Below are positions 1 through 9,569 of a DNA stretch of 64,000 nucleotides, piece by piece; the stretch's first letter is position 1, and the number at the start of each line of letters is the position of its first letter. The position numbers were made by a program, and so were the translations under genes. This DNA comes from Quillaja saponaria (taxonomy: Eukaryota > Streptophyta > Magnoliopsida > Fabales > Quillajaceae). Below the pieces are notes generated by a model. The model was given only the letters and a program-made list of their open reading frames with translations. It had not been told where the DNA came from and did no database searches. The stretch lies in the NCBI GenBank assembly GCA_029379385.1, contig CM055607.1, positions 15,996,001 through 16,060,000 on the forward strand, given 5' to 3'.

Positions 1-846
1 CCTCAATATTTAAATATGTGCAATTACATTAGTTTGAAACTTACAAAATATCATTAACCAAACCAATAAATCATGCACATAATATCCCAAATTTAACCAT
101 ACCATATAATTATAAAATTCAAAAAATTAATTTGGTAAAATTTTAGGAGGTGATGGGATGGCAGAAAGTGGCGCATGTACCAAACGCTCCACTGTCGCGC
201 GTGGGAGAAGGCCACGTGGCCTTCTTCTTCCTCCTCCAGCCGGGTCTGCTTGATCCGACTGGGGCGAAAACGGGTCTATTACGACCCGTTTTTGAAAACT
301 TTGTTTTCGGGATGCTTTTTCATGCTTTTTCTCAAATTTCTTGTGTGGGGTTTGTTTTAAATTTCTTTTCTAACAATAACCCTATAACAATTTCATGTTT
401 TATCAAGATAATATTTCAATTAATTGAAATTGCAATGACATGAACCCTAACTCTATTTCATAAGGGTTTCATTCCAATTTCTCAAAATAATACGAATTAA
501 ACTCATCGAATGATTACTGACTATGTATAAAACATATCTGAATCTAAATCTATGATTTAAATTGATTAAAACAACATGAAATCTTAGTTCTCAAATCAAA
601 AACTTAATTTCGATTTTAAAACAACCCGAATTTTAAAATTCATATTTCTCGACTTATAGTTGATGAAATCACATAAATAATATATCAAATTAAAGATATG
701 AATAAGACCTTTAAAAACCTTAACAAATTGGGTTCAATTTCATTCATATATGAGTTCGATTTTGAGTTTAAAGAAACTGACTTATATGAACCCTATAATT
801 TTATATTAAATAAATAAACATAAGGGTTCTAAATTCATGTATATTA

Positions 847-859
847 GGCTCTGATACCA
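847..859 (-). promoter_or_regulatory. Primer-binding site (initiator tRNA-Met type)
   Basis: The minus strand reads TGGTATCAGAGCC, the usual plant copia primer site complementary to the 3' end of initiator tRNA-Met. It lies inside a perfect 17-bp inverted repeat (826-842 with 886-902), which would form a stem holding the site in its loop. Confidence 0.8.
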
Positions 860-861
860 CA

Positions 862-1277
862 TGTTATAATTTCATACATGATCTCATACATGAATTTAGA
901 ACACATTAATAATAAGGTTGCGTACCTGATTGAGCCATAACATCGGATATCTGGAATCTCATCCAAGCACGACTTAATAATTGCTTCACACAGCCATGTC
1001 TTCCTTTCCGTACTCTATCTATTTTCTGATGGCAGCTTTCAATAGGGCAAGATGCGTATATATAGAAAGGAGAGGGGACCTAGCTATTTCATGTTAGATA
1101 AGACTCTAAGAGTCCTCCCATTAAAGACTCCTAAAGTCACTCAGCCTATCCCAAATGATCACATAAAACTGTATGGGCTTTTACTAGCATGTCTCAAATG
1201 GACCAAATCTTAAGCCCGTTTTATTATTAAAACAAAATCATACAATTAATGGCAACCCACATATGGAATTTCTAACA
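862..1277 (-). repeat. LTR of the left-edge retrotransposon
   Basis: On the minus strand the LTR begins TGTTAGAAATTCC and ends TTATAACA, so it has the usual TG...CA limits, and the primer-binding site follows two bases later. A TATATATA box lies near 1050-1057 in the expected U3/R position. Length is about 416 bp. The second LTR would be outside the window. Confidence 0.72.
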
Positions 1278-1389
1278 TACTTTCCTCTTGAGCCTTCTGC
1301 TGTGTATTTGTGAATAAGTAACAGAGGACCTAACTTGCTGCCAATTCGTTGTAGCATTTTGTCTCTCTGGTGTGCAATTGGGGCCCAGG

Positions 1390-1605
1390 TAAACGAACCT
1401 AAATTGACACTGAGAAGAAAGAGGTTTCCAATGGTTTAAAATTGGGATGCCACTTCCCCATAGTTAGAAAGTGTTCTCCAATAAGCCAGGGTCCGCCTTG
1501 AAGGACCTTCGAGGAATCCTCGTCATATGCAAATTTGACAAGTCCTTGCTGAGGTCTATGCATTCCATTTGACTCGTGGGTTTCCAAAGCAGATTAATCT
1601 TGTAT
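1390..1605 (-). pseudogene. LINE ORF1 fragment (DUF4283)
   Basis: A 62-codon open stretch on the minus strand carries the hallmarks of the DUF4283 domain in ORF1 of plant L1-type LINEs: a KFAYDED-like strand, the conserved GGPWLIGEHFLTM segment and a KWHPNFKP motif. Only this part of the domain is present. No endonuclease or reverse transcriptase lies alongside, so it is a scrap of a LINE rather than a gene. Confidence 0.75.
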
Positions 1606-2308
1606 GCTAGATAGCCATAACCCACCGTCTTGCCGTAGACTTCGATGATAAGGGATTTACTCCATCGTTCATGTAATTCCTTGACCCCCTAGTTAAATTC
1701 TTATCAGGCTCATCTTAACCATAAAAACTTGAAGTTAAAAAAAAGAAAGGAAAAGCCTTAGAATCCACATAATGCACCCTTTTTTTTTTCTTCATGAATA
1801 TGGTGCAAATTTTCATTTCTCATGGTTGGTACTTCATTCCTTTAAAGAAATTGGATTAATCAACTATGTAGGCATATTTTGTGTATGAAGTTTGGCCAAA
1901 AGGCAAAAATTATTAAACTACCACTAAATAATACAATAACGTCACTATGATGAATATGTTAAACTTCACATGCATAATTTAATTTTAATTGATTTTAGTA
2001 AATAATTAATATTTTAATTTTAATTGCTTCGTATGCATTATTGTTGGCATGTTAAACTTCATAGCACTGATTGGTATGTTGTCATGTGGTAGCTAACATC
2101 GCTTTTGTTACAAAAAGGAAAAAACTAATATGACTTTTTTTTTTCCTTCTTATTGTTTAAATTCTTACAATGACATTAGATTTTTGAAGTGGAAAAGAAA
2201 GTAGAAAGTGATTTGAAAGTATTCTTCTAAGAAAATTTTAATGAATACCCCTAAAATAATCTATACATACATTTGTTTTATATTTATTGCAGTTATTAAT
2301 AATGATTT

Positions 2309-2715
2309 GGCTTAACTACTGTTTCAGTCATTTATGATTGTCTCATTTTTATTTCAGTCCTCTAAGATATTTTTTGGATTAATTTCATTTTTAAGATTTA
2401 AATTTTCTCAATCAAGTTTCGTTTTCTTATTCCCATATTATTTATAAACGAAATAATCATAGATAACATATGATAAACAACTGGAAAAAATAGAAGAAGA
2501 ATGAGTTTGCATCATAAAAAGAAATTAAACGTGTCACTATATTTAATTTTATGTCAAATAAGAATATTTCATGTATACGTATAACAATTGTCAAATGGAA
2601 AATGAAACTTGATTGACAAATTTTGAATTTTAAAGAATAAACTTGATTTAAAAAATTCTTAAGAATTGAATTGAAAATTGAAAAAATTTTAAAAAATCAA
2701 ATTAGCAGTTAAGTC
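2309..2715. mobile_element. Mutator-type MITE with 9-bp target duplication
   Basis: A 407-bp AT-rich non-coding element with imperfect terminal inverted repeats, GGCTTAACTACTG at the left and the reverse complement of GACTTAACTGCTA at the right; the arms share further inverted similarity around AATCAAGTTT. It is flanked by a perfect 9-bp direct repeat TAATGATTT (2300-2308 and 2716-2724), the target-site length of Mutator-like transposons. No open frame of note. Confidence 0.75.
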
Positions 2716-2878
2716 TAATGATTTTAACACTATATTATTAACGAATTATTATATTTAGACTACTAAATTTTTATTTTAAAAATTATATTTATTTATTTAT
2801 CATTACTTTCAATGTATAAAAAAAATTGAATATTTAGACTACTAAAATTTTCATATTTCAATAGTAAATTACACTCTC

Positions 2879-2902
2879 TTTTTTTTTTTTTTTTTTTTTT
2901 TT
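2879..2902. repeat. Homopolymer T tract
   Basis: 24 consecutive T bases. Could be a length-variable microsatellite or an old poly(A) tail of something inserted on the minus strand; no matching element is recognised next to it. Confidence 0.85.
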
Positions 2903-3274
2903 AGAATAACTAAAATAACACTAAAAGAAAAATATTGAATATTCCAAATTTTAGATGAAGGCTGAGTTTGATAATAGTTTTTAAAAGGGTATTGTCGCTT
3001 TTAATCCAAAAACTATTTGATTAATCATACTTTTTGGGGTAATTTTTTTACTGCTTTTAAAAATTGTTAGTTGTGATTTTTAAAATTAAAATTACACAAA
3101 ACTGACGTGTTAATTTTTGAAAATCTCAATCTATTCTTAATTAGTTAATTAATGATCTCTTTTGTTCCTTAAATCTATCAAATCTATTTTAATAATATCG
3201 ATCCTATTTTGGTCATTTTACACATTCAAAATATCTATGGTTTGTTTTACTAAATATTTTGTTCATTACTTTTA

Positions 3275-4077
3275 GGACTAGTTTGATATGCGAAAATGGT
3301 CATTCCATTCCATGTAAAAGTAGAAATCCTCAAACTCACCTAGGGGGTGGTATTACTTATTCATACTTCTATGAAATTGATTTAGGTCAGTTAAACGACT
3401 AAAAAATCATTCTATCACATAAAATAAAAAATTGAATATTAATAAAATAATATTATTATTCATAAATTAAAAAAATATTTTTTTATTTAATTTAGTCAAA
3501 TGAAAAAAATACTTTTCATATCACATTAAAAAATATAAAATCATATAAAATATAAAATTTGTATATAAAAATAATAATAAATCAATTCATTTTAGTCAAA
3601 TAATAAAAATACCCTTTATATCATTGTAAATAATATAATTATAAATAAGTAAATAAATAAATTAGTCAAGCAATTTTAAACTAAAATATTAATATTAATA
3701 TTAATATTAATATTAATATTAATAATAATAAAATAAATATTATAATATAAAAAAATATCAATTAAAAAAATTAAGAAATGTATATATTTCATAAATTATG
3801 TTTAATTTTTATTACTTTATCTATAGAGTAATATTTTTGTCACTTTGAAATAATATAATTTTTATTACTTTTTTTATAGAGGGATATTTTTGTCATTTTA
3901 ACATAACTTTGATATTATTTTATGTTTAAAAATTGCATAGAAAATTAATAAAGGGAATGAAATGATTATTTTTCACTGGGGCTACTAAACAATAAAATGA
4001 AATGATCATTCCATTCCATCTGCATTCCATTCCTATTCTAATTCCACAAAAATTATTCATGCATACCAAACTAGGCC
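3275..4077. mobile_element. 803-bp MITE nested in MITE copy 1
   Basis: Terminal inverted repeats of about 17 bp, GGACTAGTTTGATATGC at the left and the reverse complement of GGCCTAGTTTGGTATGC at the right, with further matching subterminal runs of CATTCCATTCCAT. Very AT-rich and non-coding. The flanks are TTA on the left and ATA on the right, so a three-base Harbinger/Tourist-type duplication is possible but not proven. An AATATT microsatellite lies inside at 3684-3726. Confidence 0.7.
3684..3726. repeat. Hexanucleotide microsatellite (AATATT)n
   Basis: About seven units of AATATT in a row inside the MITE at 3275-4077, followed by short AAT-type repeats. Confidence 0.85.
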
Positions 4078-4238
4078 ATATATATCATTTTATATAAATT
4101 TACCAAATATAATTGTTGTAGCTTTTTAACCGCATGAAAACCACAACAAGTTTTTGAAAGCCACGACACTTAGCCAAGTGTTGTGTTAGTAAATCATAAA
4201 GGAGAAAAGTGTAATTTACTCTTATTATAAATGATTGA

Positions 4239-4697
4239 GGTTGAGTTTGGTAATGCTATTCAAGAGACTGTTGTAGATTTTTAAAAACCACAACAACCAA
4301 AAATTGTTTAGTTAATTGTTTTGGAGGGGTGATTCTTCTATTACTTTTAAAAAGTTAGAGTTTTTTTAAAAAACATCACAAGTGATATTTTTAAAAAGTT
4401 AACTGTAACTTCTAAAAATTAAAAATGCAAAACTAACCTTATTAATTTAAAAAAATCTCATTCTGTTCTTAATTAATTAATCAACCGTCTCTTTCCTTCT
4501 TTAAATCTATCAAATCTATACCTATTTTTGTCATTTTATACATTCACAATTATGTACAATTTATTTTATCAAATCCTTTGTTCATCACTTTTACTATCCA
4601 CATCAATTTATACAAAAACTTTACCAAAGATGGTTGTTGTAGTTTTTTGTTAGTGGTTTTTCCAGGATATGAAAGACACAACATCACCAAACTCAAC
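4239..4697. mobile_element. MITE copy 2, uninterrupted
   Basis: About 460 bp bounded by TTGAGTTTGGTAAT at the left and, inverted, ATCACCAAACTCAA at the right. It lies head-to-tail with copy 1 (2960-4185) and serves as an empty-site reference for the insertion at 3275. The short open frame at 4578-4811 runs across its end and is not a gene. Confidence 0.6.
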
Positions 4698-5481
4698 AAC
4701 CTAAGAATTCTACTTCTTAGAGTATTTTATTGCAAATTTATTTTAATTGTAGGAGGAAATTACACACAATTTTTTTCTTCTTTTAAAGCTAATATTCTAA
4801 CCTTCCCTTAATTAACCACAACCCAACCCAAGCATGTATCTTGTCTCCGGCGGACAAAAAACATGATAATTCTTTTGAAATCCCTATTACATAATAAGAG
4901 TGTATTGGTGATTTTCTAAAAGCTCAATTCATACAAGAGTTTATGCCTGTTTTCCTTCTTCAGTTATTTATCCTCAGGTCTGTGCAACTGGAAGATGAGT
5001 TGAAACTTAACTTTCCAAGATCGGATATTATTTGAGGAGCCAACAATTTTAAGAAATATATTATCGGCTCCTCCTTCTTCCACTCAAGCATTGGATTTTA
5101 GTGTGATATAGTCATCATTTCCTCATTATTATTTTTCCCATTAATGTAACTACGGGATTTGGATTAATTTCAATGACTGTGAAGTCTGAAGTCTAGATTT
5201 ACCCTCTCATTAACCAATTGAGTTTTGTTGGTGAACCCCAATTTTTTAACCATAGTTAATTAAAAGAATATACCTTATTCTATAATGCTTCTGTTAGTTC
5301 GTCAATGTCTAAGGAGGAGAATGTAGAATTCTCTAAAATTTGGGGCTAAGTGCAATTTGATTAAACAATAGGGGAGGTGAGTATAATTTCTCTTATTTTT
5401 AAATTTATTTTGTAAATAAAAAAGAAACCTGATAGAAATCTAGAACCAACCCACTGACTGCCCATTCACGCTACCTCTCAG

Positions 5482-5488
5482 TATAAAT
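5482..5488 (+). promoter_or_regulatory. TATA box of the aldolase gene
   Basis: TATAAAT lies about 115 bp upstream of the aldolase ATG. It is followed after some 25-35 bp by a pyrimidine-rich leader of TTCC and CTCTC runs (about 5505-5565), as is common for highly expressed plant genes. Transcription probably starts near 5510-5520. Confidence 0.6.
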
Positions 5489-5596
5489 TCATTCATCAGC
5501 CGTCTTCCTTCCTTACTGTTCTGTATTTCTCTCACTTTCCCATCTCCCTCGTCAAAAATCCCTTTACTTTTCGCCTGCAAGCCTAATTAATCAGCC

Positions 5597-7665
5597 ATGT
5601 CTTCCTTCAAGGGCAAATACCATGGTAATGATATCTGCTTCTTTTGCTTAATCTTGATCTATTTGCAACTAGATTTGTTTTTTGTTTGTTTTTTTTTAAA
5701 TTACATGATTTGCAGTTTTCCTTTAATTGGTTTGATCTGAATCTTTGCTTTTTTCCATAGATCAAATGTGTTATGTATGAATATGCTACTTTAATTCGTT
5801 ATAATCGATACATATTTTCGAATCCCGTCTGTCATATTTTATTTTTATTGTTGAATCAAACTAAGCATAGGCTAGTGCTGGGATTTGATTGTTTGTTTAA
5901 TTTTTTTTTTTTTTAATTTTCCATTTATCTTCTGTGGATGTTGTTTACTGAGTAAAATAGTGACTATGATCGTAGTTCAACAGCTTTGATGCTGTTTCTG
6001 ATTCTGTTATTTAGCCTTTTATGTTCTATAAACCATATCGTGTGTAGTTTGATCGTAATCACTATGCCTGCCAAAGATTTTATTTTATTACTTTTCATAT
6101 TAAATAGCCGTTATAATCCTGAAAAAGAAAACCATTTTCCCAGCCTAATATGGTGTAAATTTTAAGACAATTAGATACTTTTCCTGAAACCTCCGATCTG
6201 GTTTCAAGGTTTTTTTTTTTTGTATAAAAAGTGAACCCATTTTGTTATCATGCCTTTAGCTCATTGTTAACGTTCGGTTTTTGAAATATTCCATTGTTAT
6301 GATCTACGACACTCAACATTCTAATGAATTTTGTATGATTTACAGATGAGCTTATTGCCAATGCTGCCTACATTGGTACCCCTGGAAAGGGTATCCTTGC
6401 TGCGGATGAATCAACTGGAACAATCGGCAAGCGTCTTTCCAGCATAAATGTTGAGAATGTTGAAACAAACAGGCGCGCTCTTCGTGAGCTCCTCTTCACC
6501 ACCCCTGGTGCTCTCAAATACCTTAGCGGTGTAATCCTCTTTGAGGAAACCCTCTACCAGAGTACAGCAGCAGGTATTCTCTGGATTCAACTTAATAATT
6601 CAGAGGTCTATAGTTTACTAATATGTCTTTAGAAAAAAAAAACATTGGGTTTTACTTTCCATTGCTACCGCATCTATATATTATATCATCGATAATTCTT
6701 TTCTATTTCAGAACATTAAATATATATTTATATCATCTATAATTCTTTGCTATTTCAGAACATTAAATATATATTTTTTGGTAATTCACTTGTTATTTAC
6801 TTGTTGGTATGTTGTCTGAACATTTCGGAATTCATTTTATACAGGCAAGCCTTTTGTGGAGGTCTTGAAGGAGGGTGGTGTTCTTCCTGGCATCAAGGTC
6901 GATAAGGGCACTGTTGAGCTGGCTGGTACTAATGGTGAGACCACCACCCAGGGTCTTGATGGCCTTGCCCAACGTTGTGCCAAATATTACGAAGCAGGTG
7001 CTCGGTTTGCAAAATGGCGTGCTGTTCTCAAGATTGGCCTGAATGAGCCATCTCAGCTAGCCATTAATGAGAATGCCAATGGTCTAGCCCGATATGCTAT
7101 TATATGCCAGGAGAATGGGCTTGTCCCTATTGTTGAGCCCGAGATCCTGGTTGATGGGTCTCATGACATCAACAAGTGTGCTGATGTGACTGAACGTGTT
7201 CTTGCTGCATGCTACAAGGCTCTGAATGATCACCATGTCCTGCTTGAGGGTACCTTGTTGAAACCCAACATGGTGACCCCAGGATCAGATTCCCCAAAGG
7301 TTGCACCTGAGGTGATTGCAGAGCACACTGTTAGAGCTTTGCAGCGAACTGTTCCTGCAGCAGTACCTGCTGTGGTGTTCTTATCTGGTGGGCAGAGTGA
7401 GGAAGAGGCTACGATCAACCTCAATGCCATGAACAAATTGAAAGGGAAGAAACCATGGTCTCTTTCTTTCTCGTTCGGGCGTGCACTTCAGCAGAGCACT
7501 CTTAAGGCATGGGCAGGGAAAGAAGAAAACATTAAGAAGGCCCAGGCTGCATTTCTCACTAGGGCTAAGGCAAACTCAGAGGCTACTCTAGGAACTTACA
7601 AAGGTGACGCTCAACTTGGTGAGGGTGCTGCAGAGAGCCTCCATGTCAAGGACTACAAGTACTGA
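5597..7665 (+). CDS. FBA: Cytosolic fructose-1,6-bisphosphate aldolase (class I)
   Basis: Cleaves fructose-1,6-bisphosphate to dihydroxyacetone phosphate and glyceraldehyde-3-phosphate in glycolysis and runs in reverse for sucrose synthesis. Three exons: 5597-5624, 6346-6573 and 6845-7665, both introns GT-AG, giving 358 residues, the usual length for the plant cytosolic isoform; it starts MSSFKGKYH with no chloroplast transit peptide. Active-site features are all present: the AADES segment with D30, FAKWR with K142 and R144, VEPEI with E183, the Schiff-base lysine K225 in [12 protein letters not shown], the phosphate-binding LSGGQ near 265-269 and the C-terminal tyrosine. The ATG follows a TATA box and a CT-rich leader. 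Introns are 721 and 271 bp; the second contains a 47-bp tandem duplication. A degenerate paralogue lies at 58743-59749. By position relative to PTL it may be orthologous to Arabidopsis FBA4, but the subgroup is an inference. Confidence 0.96.
6682..6775 (+). repeat. 47-bp tandem duplication in aldolase intron 2
   Basis: Two adjacent near-identical 47-bp units (6682-6728 and 6729-6775). Each ends with a pyrimidine run and CTATTTCAG, which looks like a 3' splice acceptor, although the acceptor that keeps the reading frame is at 6843-6844. Confidence 0.85.
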
Positions 7666-9060
7666 TCGAGCCTGAACTTTAGTTTTATGTATTTTCGTGT
7701 TATTGGCACCCTTGGCATCAAGGCTTTTTCCTGCTTTTCATAGGTTTAGGTTCTTAACCATTTTGCTTTCTGTTTCAGTTTTATGAGGATGTTGATAAAA
7801 TAACAATAATAGCATCAGCAGCATCAATGCGGGATGAATGTTTAGTTCTGTTTGAGAACATATTTAATCTTTGCACCAGTTAAATTATTTATATTAGAAT
7901 ATATGCAGAAAAAAAGGGCAATTCATAGACCTATTGAGATGTAGCTGCATCTTTAATTTTGTTAAAAGCCACTTGGAACCAAATTATTATGTATAAAATT
8001 TGCAACTCATGACATATGATAAATTGCGGGTTTTAATTCTACAATAACAACTTTATTTTTTATGTAAGGGTTTAGTACATCAAATAATTCGTAACAACTA
8101 GCTTATAATCATGATTTCATATAAAAGTAATATGATCTATATAAATTGTCATATGATAGATTAATAATAAAGAAAAATAACTATACATTCCAATTGTATA
8201 TATTTTCACTCTGATAACATACAAACTTTAAAGCAAGTGAGCTGAATATTTTAACTTTTAAGTAAACATGTTACAGCAAATCATATTTATCCAATCACTA
8301 AAACATAAATTCTCTCTCAATTCAAATCAATTGTTATAATCCAGCTACGAGTACAATGGAGAATGGAGTGATAAAATAGATCGGACCACCAAAGTAAATA
8401 AGCATTGAGTCCAGAAAAATATGAAAAAGAAAAAAAAAATTCAAATAAAATATTTGAAGGAGGGAGGGAGGGAGATGAAGAACTAGTTGTGTGGCACTTC
8501 ACGAATTAGTCATAGTGGTGCTCTCTCCCCTAGAAATTGTAGGGGCAGCGCATTTTCAATGCTCAATATTTATGGAAAGAAAAGATATTAAGAAAATGAC
8601 TGTTTGATTCAAAAGTGAAAAAGTTGAAATTGAAATGGAATATGTAAAGTGAAAAAGTTGAAAGAATACAATAGGTAAAAATTTTTGGGGATGAAAAGAT
8701 AGTTAAATCAAAGGTCAAAAAATAGATAATACATTAAAAATGAATAATAGACTTGTGAAACTATATATATATATATTTTTTGTCAATTGACTAGTTTCAA
8801 TATAATTTTATTTTATAAATTATAGTTTTATACTTACAAAATCTAATTGTATATTTATAAATACAATTTAGTTTATATAAAAAATTATATTAACTTAATT
8901 GGTCATAATTAAATATAAATATATAAAAATAGGAATAATGAATTTTTTTTTATTAGTTATAATTTTTTAATTGAAAATAATATAAACTCTTAATAAATAT
9001 TAAAAAAAAATTATTGTTATTATTATTTTATGAATTAAAAACTACAATCCACCGTAAACA
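7666..9060. other. Aldolase 3' flank and AT-rich intergenic DNA
   Basis: The first 200-250 bp after the stop codon should be the aldolase 3' UTR (T-rich, with several AATAAT-like candidates but no single clear polyadenylation signal). Beyond about 7.95 kb I see only AT-rich sequence, a GGAGGGAGGGAGGGAG purine run near 8458 and an AT dinucleotide run near 8761-8775. No gene is supported. Confidence 0.6.
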
Positions 9061-9079
9061 CTCACCTCCTCAACAACAG

Positions 9080-9560
9080 CAATCCCATCAACTTTTTGTT
9101 CGAAACCCATCTTTTACTACAACCAACAATTTCACTCCCAAAATCCTGCACAAATGACGCAATTGTTCGCCTCAAACATATTCGACGAATACGAAATCAT
9201 CTTCGGCTTGTTTTGTTGTTGCCTCTTCCCGTTCTTCTATTTCGTGGTCTCCCATCTGAGTCACTCGTTTCTCTTTGATTTCCTTTCGGCTTTTGCCTTC
9301 TCTGCTGCACTTTTGGTTACTTGGAATTTGGCAGTGAGCTTAAGCTGGGCCAACAGAGATCTCAGCATTAGCTCTTGGACTTGAGCTTTCTGGGTTGCGG
9401 TTTCTTTTGGGCACTTAGAAAGTAGCAAGATAGCTCCTCAGTAGATTTACCAGATGGGTTTGAGGATGAGTCAGTGATCGTGGAGTTGTTTGCAGATACT
9501 GGGTGCCCCAACTTAAGATCCTAGCTTCGGGGTTATTTGACTCACTGTGGTTCAGGTTCT
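9080..9560 (-). pseudogene. Unidentified coding-like fragment
   Basis: This stretch is clearly less AT-rich than its surroundings. On the minus strand, about 9263-9430 reads as a charged, helical-looking peptide (ELMLRSLLAQLKLTAKF, then SAAEKAKAERKSK) before a stop. A shifted frame from an ATG at about 9253 gives a short acidic peptide ending DDFVFVEYV. The change of frame suggests decay or a missed splice. I do not recognise the family and assign no function. Alternatives are a transposon-captured exon or a lineage-specific small gene. Confidence 0.25.
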
Positions 9561-9569
9561 TCCTCCGAC

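Larger units (their letters stand above)
1..1277 (-). mobile_element. LTR retrotransposon, 5' part, running off the left edge
   Basis: Read on the minus strand this is the 5' end of an LTR element. An LTR (862-1277) is followed by a primer-binding site and then by internal sequence that leaves the window at position 1. No gag or pol similarity is visible in the internal part; its frames are broken or short, which suggests a non-autonomous element. The internal part holds a GC-richer patch (about 148-300) with a 20-bp palindrome at 206-225 containing CACGTG. The tRNA-Met-type primer site fits Ty1/copia, but with no coding domain the superfamily is an inference. Confidence 0.7.
2960..4185. mobile_element. 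MITE copy 1, split by another MITE
   Basis: The segments 2960-3274 and 4078-about 4185 together align with the uninterrupted element at 4239-4697: shared start GGCTGAGTTTGATAAT versus GGTTGAGTTTGGTAAT, and shared phrases such as AAATCTATCAAATCTAT and TTTGTTCATYACTTTTA. The interruption is exactly the MITE at 3275-4077. The right end is diverged and its limit is approximate. Confidence 0.6.

Noticed and set aside
150..443. 97-codon open frame on the plus strand
   Set aside because: Lies inside the non-coding interior of an LTR element that reads on the minus strand, and resembles no protein.
7230..7436. 68-codon frame antisense to aldolase
   Set aside because: Shadow of the aldolase third exon.
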